Assembly: GCA_022360715.1 (NCBI GenBank)
Contig: JAKSCG010000122.1
Location: 1 to 51,969, forward strand
Source: Halanaerobiales bacterium
GTDB taxonomy: Bacteria > Bacillota > Halanaerobiia > Halanaerobiales > DTU029
DNA length: 51,969 nucleotides
Reading direction: 5' to 3'
Part shown: positions 1 through 8,319 of the stretch, piece after piece
Layout: each line of letters begins with the position of its first letter
Numbering within the stretch: position 1 is the first letter of the stretch
The notes under the pieces: model-generated
Seen by the model: the letters and a program-made list of their open reading frames with translations, nothing else
Told to the model about the DNA's origin: nothing
Database searches by the model: none
Translations under genes and position numbers: made by a program

Positions 1-204
1 CGCCTGTTCGGTTGGTCTTTTAGTATTATCAGTAGTAAAGCCATAATAAGTCAATTCATTGACACCCAATTCCTTACATAGGTGATATAGATTTAACCCG
101 GGTTCCAGACCCTGCTGATATCCTTTTTCTTTGGGCAGACCATGGGCAACAGCCCATCTCCTGTTGCCATCGGGAATAATACCAATATGCTCGGGAATTC
201 TCAT
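1..204 (-). CDS. Cis-prenyltransferase (undecaprenyl diphosphate synthase family), partial
   Basis: The N-terminal 68 residues are inside the window and the rest lies beyond base 1. The sequence begins MRIPEHIGIIPDGNRRWA, which matches the family signature (usually IIMDGNGRWA). The Asp of the DGN motif, the catalytic/Mg-binding residue of UppS-type enzymes, is present. The ATG at 202-204 follows an AGGAGGGTAAAG ribosome binding site. These enzymes condense isopentenyl diphosphate onto farnesyl diphosphate in cis to make the C55 carrier lipid for peptidoglycan and surface glycans. The IIPDGNRRWA form differs from housekeeping UppS, so this may be a second, divergent paralogue with another chain length. 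The family is clear; the exact product cannot be judged from the fragment. Confidence 0.85.
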   Translation of the reverse strand, partial: MRIPEHIGIIPDGNRRWAVAHGLPKEKGYQQGLEPGLNLYHLCKELGVNELTYYGFTTDNTKRPTEQA

Positions 205-241
205 CTTTACCCTCCTTTTATTTAAATAGTATATCCGAAAT

Positions 242-270
242 AAGTTAATCTTATTATTGCTGCTTGTCAA
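242..270 (-). promoter_or_regulatory. Candidate promoter for the cis-prenyltransferase
   Basis: On the minus strand a perfect TTGACA (265-270) is followed 17 bases later by TAACTT (242-247), a weak -10. It sits about 40 bases upstream of the ATG at 204 and just downstream of the terminator of the preceding gene. The -35 is convincing and the -10 is poor. Confidence 0.35.
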
Positions 271-271
271 A

Positions 272-319
272 ATAAAAAGGGCTATCCCTTCAGTGAAAAC
301 TCACTTTACGGACAGCCCT
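272..319 (-). terminator. Rho-independent terminator of the rhodanese gene
   Basis: Inverted repeat AGGGCTATCC (278-287) with GGACAGCCCT (310-319), one mismatch. Read on the minus strand it is followed by TTTTTATTTT. It lies 33 bases after the stop of the double-rhodanese gene. Confidence 0.8.
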
Positions 320-352
320 GCTTAAATCATATTTTTTTAGTTTAATCTTTCT

Positions 353-1252
353 TTATTGGACAACCTCATAGCCTTTATTGGCCCAGCCATATGGTTTATT
401 GCCGGCTGTTCCCATCCCCCCGTTTAAGGAGACGGCATCATAGCCCAACAAACGCAAGCCGGCAACGACCTGACCAGCCGTCTGACCGGTATAACAGTAC
501 ACTACAATCTTTTTGTCAAGCGGCAATTGATCAAAATACTCCTGCATACCTTTCCCCCAGGGAATATTTGATGCCCCGGCAATATGTCCTTTGGCAAAAT
601 CCTTGGCCTGCCGGACCGAAAGAATCATAATATCGTCATCTTCGTTTTCAACCAGCATATTTAAAATATCTTCGCTGATTTTGTAATTCTTGAACATAGT
701 ATCTTTTACATCGGCCAGACCGGCATAGTATTCCACCAGAGCTGTTTTAATTTCCGGTTCAACCACAGCGGTAGAACCCCCCGCCAGCTTATTTTGTTTA
801 GTTTCAACAATGTCTTCATAGCCGGAAACCCTTGATATACCAAGGTTCCAACCAAATCGAACCGACTTAGCCTCAAAACCGGCAAAATTTAATAAAGCAA
901 CTGTCTGATTGGCTGTCTGCGCGGTATAACAGTAAACATAGATAGTTTGATCGGTCGGTAGTTGCTCAAGACTCTCGGCAATAGCCGTAGGACCCCAGGG
1001 AAGATTGATCGCTCCCTTAACATGACCCTGATTATAGACATCGGGTTGTCTGATATCCAGGATAAAAAGCTCTTCCCCGGCTTTGACCTTTTCAACAAAA
1101 AGGTCCTGTTTAATCATACTATTATCGGCCGGCAGATTGGCAAAATAATTCATAACCGCATCTTCAACAGTACTGGAAACAGCACCGACAACTGTACAAA
1201 CACTCATAACAACTAACAACAGAAATAGTGGTAAAATAATCTTTCTCTTCAT
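353..1252 (-). CDS. Secreted double-domain rhodanese
   Basis: A 299-aa exported protein with an N-terminal hydrophobic signal (about residues 4-24, no lipobox) and two rhodanese-like domains, roughly 45-150 and 190-298. Both carry a cysteine loop: C108 in CYTAQTA and C253 in CYTGQTA, each after a hydrophobic strand (IYVYC, IVVYC). Both domains therefore look able to form a cysteine persulfide, unlike classical tandem rhodaneses where the first domain is dead. The CYTxQTA loop differs from the CRxGxR loop of thiosulfate sulfurtransferases, so the substrate is uncertain. The ATG follows AAGGAGG. It is downstream of a second exported rhodanese on the same strand, and together they suggest sulfane-sulfur handling outside the cytoplasmic membrane. 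Family certain; role inferred. Confidence 0.88.
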   Translation of the reverse strand: MKRKIILPLFLLLVVMSVCTVVGAVSSTVEDAVMNYFANLPADNSMIKQDLFVEKVKAGEELFILDIRQPDVYNQGHVKGAINLPWGPTAIAESLEQLPTDQTIYVYCYTAQTANQTVALLNFAGFEAKSVRFGWNLGISRVSGYEDIVETKQNKLAGGSTAVVEPEIKTALVEYYAGLADVKDTMFKNYKISEDILNMLVENEDDDIMILSVRQAKDFAKGHIAGASNIPWGKGMQEYFDQLPLDKKIVVYCYTGQTAGQVVAGLRLLGYDAVSLNGGMGTAGNKPYGWANKGYEVVQ

Positions 1253-1274
1253 TTAAAAACCTCCTTAAATTTAT

Positions 1275-1288
1275 ATATACTAGTATAT
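1275..1288. promoter_or_regulatory. Palindrome between the two rhodanese genes
   Basis: ATATACTAGTATAT is a perfect 14-bp palindrome, immediately next to a minus-strand TTGACA (1289-1294). It lies 23 bases upstream of the rhodanese ATG at 1252. It may be an operator over a promoter for the downstream gene, but no good -10 at 17 bases is visible, so this is weak. Confidence 0.3.
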
Positions 1289-1300
1289 TGTCAACAACCT

Positions 1301-2233
1301 CTATGAACCATCCTGGAAATTGGCCTCCACTTTATTACCACTGGGTAACTGTACCGGTAGTGAGGAATCTGATGACCATTCCGACCAGGAACCATCGTAT
1401 AACTTCAAATTTCGGTACCCGGCATTATGAAGGGCCAGCAGGGTATGGGTTGCCCTCATTCCAGACCGACAATACAATATGATCGTTTTTTCGGGATCAA
1501 CGTCAGCTTCGCGGTAGATAATATGAATGTCCCGGATTGATTTGATAGTTCCGTCCTTATAGTTATTTTGCCGATTATCGAGCAGGATCGAACCCGGAAT
1601 CGTTCCATTATTATATTCGGCCGGGGTACGGGTATCCAGCAATACAACATCGTCAGCTTGCTGATCGAGCTGTGTTTTCACGTCGGCAAGAGCGGCAATT
1701 AATTCGGTATTTTTCTTGGAGACCGTATAGTTTACGGGGGTAACAACCGGGACTTCCGCAGTCTGTTCAGCCCCGGCAGCCAACAGGGCTTTAAGCCCTC
1801 CACTGACCACTTTCATTTTTTGATGTCCGTAAACCTTTAAAGTCCACCAGAATCGGGATGCGTCCACATTATTATTATCATCGTAAACAATAACCATGGT
1901 ATCATTTGAAATACCGCTTTTCCCCAGGGCTTTCTCTATCTTCTCTCGGGGAGCAAGCGTGTTCGGAAATGGCCCCAGCACAACTATCTCACTTCTACTA
2001 ATATTAACAGCATTGCTCACATGTCCTGCTTTGTAGTCTCTCGCTTTCTGGGCATCAACAAGTACTACTTCACTCCCACTTTCCTCCAGCAAGGCTAGTG
2101 TCTCCTCAGCGCTGATAATATCCTGGCCCTGTTCACCGGTTATTGCCGTCTTAGTTGTGGTAATACACCCTGACATAAGTACTGGTAAGATTAATACCAA
2201 AGAAATTAAAAGAAACTTTGATATTATTTTCAC
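1301..2233 (-). CDS. Double-domain rhodanese lipoprotein (thiosulfate sulfurtransferase type)
   Basis: I chose the GTG at 2231-2233 because GGAGG lies six bases upstream; the longer ATG reading from 2272 has no such site. The 310-aa product starts with a lipoprotein signal (VKIISKFLLISLVLIL, then LMSGC with Cys23 as the lipidated residue). Two rhodanese domains follow. The second has the active loop CRSGMR with the catalytic Cys at residue 255, the form typical of thiosulfate sulfurtransferases. The first domain has no cysteine at the loop position, as in classical tandem rhodaneses. It would act on the outer face of the cytoplasmic membrane, moving sulfane sulfur to cyanide or a thiol acceptor. 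It is followed by the signal-peptide rhodanese at 353-1252, probably co-transcribed or at least functionally linked. Confidence 0.88.
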   Translation of the reverse strand: MKIISKFLLISLVLILPVLMSGCITTTKTAITGEQGQDIISAEETLALLEESGSEVVLVDAQKARDYKAGHVSNAVNISRSEIVVLGPFPNTLAPREKIEKALGKSGISNDTMVIVYDDNNNVDASRFWWTLKVYGHQKMKVVSGGLKALLAAGAEQTAEVPVVTPVNYTVSKKNTELIAALADVKTQLDQQADDVVLLDTRTPAEYNNGTIPGSILLDNRQNNYKDGTIKSIRDIHIIYREADVDPEKTIILYCRSGMRATHTLLALHNAGYRNLKLYDGSWSEWSSDSSLPVQLPSGNKVEANFQDGS

Positions 2234-2445
2234 TTTTTTACCTCCATTTCTTTTCCGTTCTTTAATAAACATAAATAAACATACGCCTAGTAAAAAATCT
2301 ATAAGTATATTATACTGTAATTATTGACCTTCTGGGTATAAATATTTTGAATAGTACATTTGATTATTAGATAGGACTTACTTTGTTTCTGGAATATTAG
2401 TGATGATATAATTATTAAGATGGGAAAGGAGCGGGGTGAATAAAG

Positions 2446-4008
2446 ATGCAACTAAACAGAGCAACAGGAATGATCTTTGTTATTTTAATAACTTATTTTA
2501 TCATTAACCTGTTCTTTTTAACCGCATTTCCTTTTGTTCATTCCGATGAAGCCTGGCTGAGCGGATTATCTAGAGCCATGAGCGAAAAGAAGCATCTTGC
2601 CATTACCGAACCCTTTTTCGATCTCTATCCCCGAACTCCCCATGCTATTAAAACGATCTTTCACTTAATCCAGATCCCCTTTATGAAATTATTCGGTTAC
2701 CGTGTCTTTAGCTTCCGACTACTCTCGTTAATCTTTGGGACAATTACCCTTTATTTTTTCTATCAACTGGCCTTGTCACTCTTGGCTGCCCACAAGTTAG
2801 CTCTGCTGGCCACCCTTCTGCTGGCAGTAGATATTCAATTTATCTATGCCTCACACTTCGCCAGACAGGAAATCGTCTTATTATTCTCATTAGTCTTAGC
2901 CCTCTATCTTTTGCTCAAGGATCAAAAATACTACCGGGAAAGACTAATTGCCCGGGATATCATGGTAGGAGTGATCATCGGTCTCAGCATCGGGATTCAT
3001 CCCAATAGTTTTATTATTGCCGTTCCGCTGGTCTCGCTCTATCTCTATCACCTGTTAATTACCAAAAAACTGCCCGCCAGAAATTTTGTGGCCTTTAGCC
3101 TCACCCTGGTAGCTTTGGCAATCTGCTTTATTACTTTAAGTTTTTCCTTTGATCCCAATTTTTTAACAAATTATTTGCAGTATGGAGAAAGTTTAGGTGT
3201 ACTCCACCCCCTATCCTCCAAAATTGACAGTCTCGATTACTTCTATCTGAAACTATACTACGGGGTCAGCGGAACCTATTACACCCCTTTGATTAAACCA
3301 CAGTTATTATTATTCAGTGCAGTATTAGTCCTGGCCCTGCTTAAATTATTAATGGTTCAAGATCAAGCTGAGCGGGAGTCAACCATAATATTACTCCTGA
3401 CCATTCTGGCCATCAATAGCGGATATATTATAATCGGTCGTTATAATCAAACCAGTATTATCTTTATTTTTCCCTTATTTTATTTACTAACAACCAAGGT
3501 GCTCCGGAAAAAAATAATAATCTTAGTTATAATCATGGGTATAGCAATTAATAGCGGCTTGAACCTCCACACCGGAGTTTATGATAATGACTATCAACAC
3601 TACTTGAGTCAAATAGCTAAAACGGTCAGTCCGTCAGCAGTTGTATTAGCTAACTTAAACAGTGAATATTATTTTGCCGGCGGAAAACTATATGATTACC
3701 GGAACTTAAGCTACTTAAAACCCCACGGACTTAGCTTCAGCGAGTATATTAACCAAAACAGGATCGAATATATCATCTATCCGACGGAGATGGATTTTAT
3801 CTACCAGTCCAGACCCCGTTGGAACATCCTTTACGGTAATGTGGCAATCTACTACCAGGAAATGCAGGACTTTCTCCGGAATAAATGTACCCTTATCGAT
3901 CAATTCACCAATAAAACCTATGGCATCCGTATAGCCAGATATATCGGAAAAAAGGACTGGCAAATAAAAATATATCGGGTTATCGTAGCCAACCCCGGGG
4001 GCGGATAA
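2446..4008 (+). CDS. Polytopic membrane glycosyltransferase, GT39/ArnT-like
   Basis: 520 aa with a first membrane helix at about 9-29, then the loop motif HSDEAW (D34-E35). The acidic pair in the first external loop is the catalytic feature of GT39/GT83 (PMT and ArnT) enzymes. About ten further hydrophobic segments follow, then a soluble C-terminal part from about residue 400. Family members move a sugar from a polyprenyl-phosphate donor to protein, lipid A or another glycan on the outer face of the membrane. The ATG follows AAGGAGCGGGG. The 3' end overlaps the convergent ATP-grasp gene by 29 bases. With the GT2 gene next door (a candidate polyprenyl-phosphate sugar synthase), it makes a plausible donor/acceptor pair. 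Acceptor unknown. Confidence 0.75.
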   Translation: MQLNRATGMIFVILITYFIINLFFLTAFPFVHSDEAWLSGLSRAMSEKKHLAITEPFFDLYPRTPHAIKTIFHLIQIPFMKLFGYRVFSFRLLSLIFGTITLYFFYQLALSLLAAHKLALLATLLLAVDIQFIYASHFARQEIVLLFSLVLALYLLLKDQKYYRERLIARDIMVGVIIGLSIGIHPNSFIIAVPLVSLYLYHLLITKKLPARNFVAFSLTLVALAICFITLSFSFDPNFLTNYLQYGESLGVLHPLSSKIDSLDYFYLKLYYGVSGTYYTPLIKPQLLLFSAVLVLALLKLLMVQDQAERESTIILLLTILAINSGYIIIGRYNQTSIIFIFPLFYLLTTKVLRKKIIILVIIMGIAINSGLNLHTGVYDNDYQHYLSQIAKTVSPSAVVLANLNSEYYFAGGKLYDYRNLSYLKPHGLSFSEYINQNRIEYIIYPTEMDFIYQSRPRWNILYGNVAIYYQEMQDFLRNKCTLIDQFTNKTYGIRIARYIGKKDWQIKIYRVIVANPGGG

Positions 4009-5224
4009 TCAGGTTTTTCCCCTCCTGATCACAGATCCGTAGATGGGCAAAGGCCTGCTGGAGATTTTCCCGAAGATTCTCCCTGTCCTGGCCTTTAACT
4101 AATAAATACCCCGCTCGTTGAGTTGCATTCTTAATCTGACCAATCTGATCACCTCTTTTAAAATTAAACCCGGCCGTAATGACTCCCGGCAGTTCTTTTA
4201 GCCGTTCCAGATTACTAAGGCCTTTAACCCGGCCGGAACGGGCAAAAAAGAGCTGGACTGATAACCATTTTTTATTAGCAGCCAGCCGGTAAGTTTTAAG
4301 CGGAATAAGATCTACCGCCAGGCCCAGCGATGAATCGATCAACATATCCAGTATATCTACACCGGTTAAATCAGGCAAAAAAACATCCTCATAAGCCCCG
4401 CCAATCCTACAGGCTACCTCATTAACCATCAGTCCGTCATTACCGACTAACATCTGAAAGTAAATCGGGCCATTTTTGATTTTAAAACCCTCTACTATTT
4501 TAGATGATACCTGCTCAATCTGGGAATAGTATTTTTTTAAATGACGGGAGGGAAAGAAATGGGCGATACAAATCCCAATATGGGGAGGATTTTGCAGAGT
4601 AACCCGGTCAGTTACAGTCAGCAGGTAAAGCCTCCCCGCTTTAACCCAACCACTAATAGTTATTTCTTCACTCTGATAATACTCCTCGACCAGGATCTCC
4701 TTTTCCCGGGAAAAAGCCAGCACATCAGCAAAATAGCTCCGTATTTCCTGAACAGAGCCAAGCAGATAAACCCCCCGCTGTCCTTGACTATCTAGCGGCT
4801 TTACTACTACCGGAAATCCCAGCCCGTCCAGCTCACTGTCCGAGAAATCCTCCTTAATTATTCGATAGTTAACAGTGGGAATCCCTTTGGCTTTAAATAA
4901 ATTTTTCATTATTTTCTTGTTGGTTACAGCTTTAGCGGTTGCTACCTCAATCAGGCAAGGCAAGTCTAGTTCTTCAGCCACTCTGGCAACTGTGTACACC
5001 GGTTGATCGGTACCGGTTGTCAAAACCCCATCAATTTGATATTTTTTTCCGACCGTGATATTACTCTTTAGATCAAAAGTACTGACCAACTCACCGATAT
5101 CAGCAAACTCTTTGCCAGGGGCATCCGGATAATAATCTGATACGATCACTGTATGTCCCTTTTCTTTAGCCCGTTTGATCGCATTAACCTGGCAGCTTCC
5201 ACCACCCAAAACTAACAATTTCAT
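3980..5224 (-). CDS. ATP-grasp ligase (carbamoyl-phosphate synthase-like)
   Basis: The start is the ATG at 5222-5224 (MKLLVLGGGSCQVNAIKRAK), preceded by AAGGAAGG; an upstream ATG-like extension lacks a good site. The 414-aa protein has an N-terminal Rossmann-like region with GGGSCQ, then an ATP-grasp fold: FPVVVKPLDSQGQRGV (ATP-binding loop) and NEVACRIGGAYED (Mg-binding acidic residues). Such stand-alone ATP-grasp enzymes join a carboxylate to an amine through an acyl phosphate. Placed 16 bases after a GT2 gene and near a WecE aminotransferase, it may couple an amino acid to an amino sugar. That is inference; the reaction cannot be read from the sequence. Confidence 0.78.
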   Translation of the reverse strand: MKLLVLGGGSCQVNAIKRAKEKGHTVIVSDYYPDAPGKEFADIGELVSTFDLKSNITVGKKYQIDGVLTTGTDQPVYTVARVAEELDLPCLIEVATAKAVTNKKIMKNLFKAKGIPTVNYRIIKEDFSDSELDGLGFPVVVKPLDSQGQRGVYLLGSVQEIRSYFADVLAFSREKEILVEEYYQSEEITISGWVKAGRLYLLTVTDRVTLQNPPHIGICIAHFFPSRHLKKYYSQIEQVSSKIVEGFKIKNGPIYFQMLVGNDGLMVNEVACRIGGAYEDVFLPDLTGVDILDMLIDSSLGLAVDLIPLKTYRLAANKKWLSVQLFFARSGRVKGLSNLERLKELPGVITAGFNFKRGDQIGQIKNATQRAGYLLVKGQDRENLRENLQQAFAHLRICDQEGKNLIIRPRGWLR

Positions 5225-5240
5225 AAATAGATTACCTTCC

Positions 5241-5978
5241 TTAAAGCCTAATATCTTTAATAATAAACTGTGGTTTCTTTGAAGCAAATATTTTTAATAG
5301 CCCTGGTTTAGCATAATATAGATATAGCTTTACAAACAGACCGATTAGTTTAATAAAATTATAGTTAGAGCGACCGTATCTCCTGCTATCATGTTGTACA
5401 TAAACATTCTCGGCCTGATCCGTATATTTAAAAATAATTGCCGAAATATAGACAAAAGAGGTTTTGTGGCTAATAATCTTCTTTAAAAGTCCTCCTTGGA
5501 AAGCCCGAAAACTACTAATTTTTATGCCAGGAGGTTTACTGGTAACCTGATCAAAAAGGAATCCGGTCAATTTTGAGCCCAGTCTTCGATATAAAGATTG
5601 CCGGTTTGATTTGGGAATACCAAAGATTATATCATAGCCCTGGTCAAGAGCTGTGATCAGTTTTTCAATTTCTTCCGGCCAATGCTGCAAATCATCATCA
5701 ATCGTCACAATATACTCCCCGGTTGAATAATGAAAGCCACACAGCAAGGCATTCTGTTGTCCAAAATTGGCCGCCAACCTGATTGCCTTGACCTGACTGT
5801 TCCGTTCCCTTAACTGTAGAATTCTGGCAAAACTATTATCCCTACTTCCATCATCGACCATTACAATCTCATAACAATGACAGATCCGCTTTAAAACACC
5901 AACCAGTCGTTCATACAACTCCTCTAAAGAATCACTACTATTATAGACAGGTATTACTACTGAAATGCTCGACCACAT
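5241..5978 (-). CDS. Family 2 glycosyltransferase, polyprenyl-phosphate sugar synthase-like
   Basis: 245 aa with a GT-A fold: SVVIPVYNSS at the N-terminus, MVDDGSRDNS (41-49 region), and the metal-binding DDD at 94-96 in TIDDDLQHWPEE. This pattern matches ArnC/GtrB/DPM1-type enzymes, which charge undecaprenyl phosphate with a sugar from a nucleotide donor. ArnC and GtrB have two C-terminal membrane helices. Here only one weakly hydrophobic stretch (about 205-225) is present, so the protein is short like DPM1. The ATG has AAGGAG eight bases upstream and the gene starts 2 bases after the aminotransferase stop, indicating one operon. It probably supplies the lipid-linked sugar used by the GT39-like enzyme at 2446. 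Confidence 0.82.
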   Translation of the reverse strand: MWSSISVVIPVYNSSDSLEELYERLVGVLKRICHCYEIVMVDDGSRDNSFARILQLRERNSQVKAIRLAANFGQQNALLCGFHYSTGEYIVTIDDDLQHWPEEIEKLITALDQGYDIIFGIPKSNRQSLYRRLGSKLTGFLFDQVTSKPPGIKISSFRAFQGGLLKKIISHKTSFVYISAIIFKYTDQAENVYVQHDSRRYGRSNYNFIKLIGLFVKLYLYYAKPGLLKIFASKKPQFIIKDIRL

Positions 5979-5980
5979 TG

Positions 5981-7126
5981 CTATAACTCCTTGATCACTT
6001 TTCTGATTTGTTCCACTACATACTCCATCTCTGCTGCGGTCATTCCGGTATAAAATGGCAAACGCAAGATAGAACTGCTAATCCCTTCGGTTATCGGCAG
6101 ATCCCCCGCCTGATAACCGAGCTTTCTTCCCATCGGGGCGCTATGGAGAGGCTGATAGTGAAAGAGAGCAGAAATACCCTTTTCTTTCAGCAAAGCACGG
6201 GCTTTATCCCTGACTCGCTCATTTGGAAAGAGAAGGTAAAACAGATGATAATTAGGGTCACATCCGGACGGAATCCGAGAGATCCCTTTAATAATTCCTT
6301 GCCCTAAATAACTTTGCAGGTGTTCTGAATAATAATTAAAGATTATCTTCCGACGGGATTTTATATCATCCAATTGTTCCAACTGCGCATACAAAAATGC
6401 CATTAAAAGATTAGAGGGTAAATAACTGGACCCCGGAGCCATCCAGGAATATTTCTCCCGTTCACCCCGCAAAAAACGAGTTCGGTCTGTCCCCTTTTCC
6501 GAAATAATCTCTGCTTGCTCCAGCAACCCGTTATGCTGGCTATTAATCGCTATTGCTCCACCCTCACCACAGATATAGTTTTTGGTGCCGTGAAAGCTAT
6601 AACATCCGATATCTCCCCAGGTGCCAAGATATTTATTCCGGTAACGAGCATTTACTGCCTGGGCTGCATCCTCAATTACCAGCAGGTTATACTGATCAGC
6701 AAGCTCGATCACCCTTTCCAGCTCACAACCATTTCCGGCATAATGAACCGGTATAATCGCTCTGGTCTTTTGGCTGATCTTCCGTTCAATATCGAGGGGA
6801 TCAATGTTTAAGGTCTCCTCCCTGATCTCGGCAAAGACCGGTCTGGCCCCTTGCAGCAAAACTGCATTGGCGGTAGAGGGGAAAGTAAAAGAAGGCATAA
6901 TTACCTCATCCCCCGGCCGCAGACCGATCAGCATTGCGGCCATTTCTAAGGCATGGGTGGCTGTAGTAGTCACCAGGACTTTATTGATCCCAAACTTTTT
7001 TTCTAAGAAAGAACAAACTATTCCGCTATATTCACCATCACCGGTCAACTGGCCTTTTTCCAGGGCATCTTCAATATAGCGCAACTCATTTCCGGTGTAG
7101 TATATTTTATTAAAAGGTATCAGCAA
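5981..7126 (-). CDS. wecE: dTDP-4-amino-4,6-dideoxygalactose transaminase
   Basis: 381-aa PLP enzyme of the DegT/DnrJ/EryC1 family. Several stretches match E. coli WecE (RffA) closely: GDEVIMPSFTFPSTANA, IPVHYAGNGCE, VIEDAAQAV and CYSFHGTKNY, where Lys182 is the PLP-binding lysine. Length equals the family norm (about 376). The enzyme transfers the amino group of glutamate to dTDP-4-keto-6-deoxyglucose, giving dTDP-Fuc4N (TDP-thomosamine). The start is TTG at 7124-7126 with GGTGGGAT upstream. It leads the operon wecE-GT2-ATP-grasp. No WecD-like acetyltransferase is in the window, so the amino group may be modified differently, perhaps by the ATP-grasp enzyme. Confidence 0.88.
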   Translation of the reverse strand: MLIPFNKIYYTGNELRYIEDALEKGQLTGDGEYSGIVCSFLEKKFGINKVLVTTTATHALEMAAMLIGLRPGDEVIMPSFTFPSTANAVLLQGARPVFAEIREETLNIDPLDIERKISQKTRAIIPVHYAGNGCELERVIELADQYNLLVIEDAAQAVNARYRNKYLGTWGDIGCYSFHGTKNYICGEGGAIAINSQHNGLLEQAEIISEKGTDRTRFLRGEREKYSWMAPGSSYLPSNLLMAFLYAQLEQLDDIKSRRKIIFNYYSEHLQSYLGQGIIKGISRIPSGCDPNYHLFYLLFPNERVRDKARALLKEKGISALFHYQPLHSAPMGRKLGYQAGDLPITEGISSSILRLPFYTGMTAAEMEYVVEQIRKVIKEL

Positions 7127-7143
7127 CTTTTAATCCCACCCCG

Positions 7144-8040
7144 TCAGCAACAAATATTAACTCCCAGTTTCTTGAAACCCTCAATAAATTCTACAGTACA
7201 GGTATTTAACTTGATCTCCGGTTTATTGACTAAAAAAATCCGGTAGGAAAGAACCATATCTTTGATCTTGACAATTTTAACCTCTTTATTATGTAACTCC
7301 CGTTTGACTGACGTATAAGGAACAAAACCAATCCCATATCCTCTGGAGACCATGGTTTTAACCGCTTCAATTGAATCAAGTTCAAAGATAATATTTAAGT
7401 CATTGAGACTATATCCACTATGATTCAGTATATTATCTAGCTCTTCTCTGATGATACAATCACCTTTGAGCAAAATATGCGGAAAGAGCAGGAAATCCTT
7501 AACCATAATTTGCTCAGAAATATTGTAATTAGACCGGGCAATTAAGACTACTTTCTCATTAACTACCTCAACAGAGGATAATGAGTTCTCAGCGGGTTTA
7601 GAAGTAATAAAACCAATATCACAGATATCATTTAAAACATCTTGTTCAATTTCTTCACTTGATCCGGAAACCAGGTCATATTTATGAGAGGGATAGTTTT
7701 CTTTCATTTTGTAAAGGGCACATGGTAAGCAATAGGTGGCAATAGTCCGGTCAGCTTCGATCTTGATCGTATCATCAGCCTTCCCCTGATTAGCTAATTC
7801 TTCCATCATCTTCTTATAGGTCCGAATGATATTGTCACTGTATTTTAAAACAATATTACCCCTTTCCGTCAATTCAACACCACGATTACTCCTGATAAAT
7901 AGTTGAAATCCCAGGCTCTCTTCAATTCTTTGCATCTGCTGGCTTAAGGCTGATTGTGAAATATGAGAGCTATGGGCAACCTTTGATATACTCTTTAGCC
8001 TGGCTATTTTTTGGAAAAACTCCAATGACTCAATATGCAT
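7144..8040 (-). CDS. LysR-family transcriptional regulator
   Basis: 298 aa from the ATG at 8038-8040, which has GAGGGGGG upstream. Residues 1-60 are a typical LysR winged helix (LEFFQKIARLKSISKVA, then ISQSALSQQMQRIEESLG), followed by the linker and a two-lobed effector domain (about 90-295). LysR proteins usually control the divergent gene. Here that is the sulfur-uptake operon starting at 8320, across a 279-base AT-rich gap, so a sulfur-related effector is likely (compare CysL/CysB-type regulators). It lies 17 bases upstream of wecE on the same strand, but an operon with wecE is unlikely to be functional. Effector not determinable. Confidence 0.88.
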   Translation of the reverse strand: MHIESLEFFQKIARLKSISKVAHSSHISQSALSQQMQRIEESLGFQLFIRSNRGVELTERGNIVLKYSDNIIRTYKKMMEELANQGKADDTIKIEADRTIATYCLPCALYKMKENYPSHKYDLVSGSSEEIEQDVLNDICDIGFITSKPAENSLSSVEVVNEKVVLIARSNYNISEQIMVKDFLLFPHILLKGDCIIREELDNILNHSGYSLNDLNIIFELDSIEAVKTMVSRGYGIGFVPYTSVKRELHNKEVKIVKIKDMVLSYRIFLVNKPEIKLNTCTVEFIEGFKKLGVNICC

Positions 8041-8319
8041 AAAAGTACCCCCCTCAATTTTAATCTTACCTTTGAATCTTACCCATATACTGTGAATATT
8101 AAGACAATAACCCAATCATATTATATTATAGATACTTAGTAATCACAAGGCATTTTCTTGATAAATTAATTTATTTATTGTAGTAATAAGTTTTTTAATA
8201 AGTCTCTGATATCACATTATTTAATATAGTATTACAATATTATATACTAAAAATACCAAATAGTATGTTAAAATGAATTAGGAGTTTGTTAAAAATATCT
8301 CATAAAGGAGTGTGGTGCT
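8041..8319. other. AT-rich divergent control region between lysR and the sulfur-uptake operon
   Basis: 279 bases with no gene. It is very AT-rich, with several near-repeats (ATAGTAT at about 8226 and 8262; AATAAGT at about 8185 and 8196). A TTGATA near 8158 with TAGTAA 17 bases later is the only promoter-like pair found on the plus strand, and it is weak. LysR binding sites (T-N11-A) are expected here but are too degenerate to place by eye. Confidence 0.4.
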
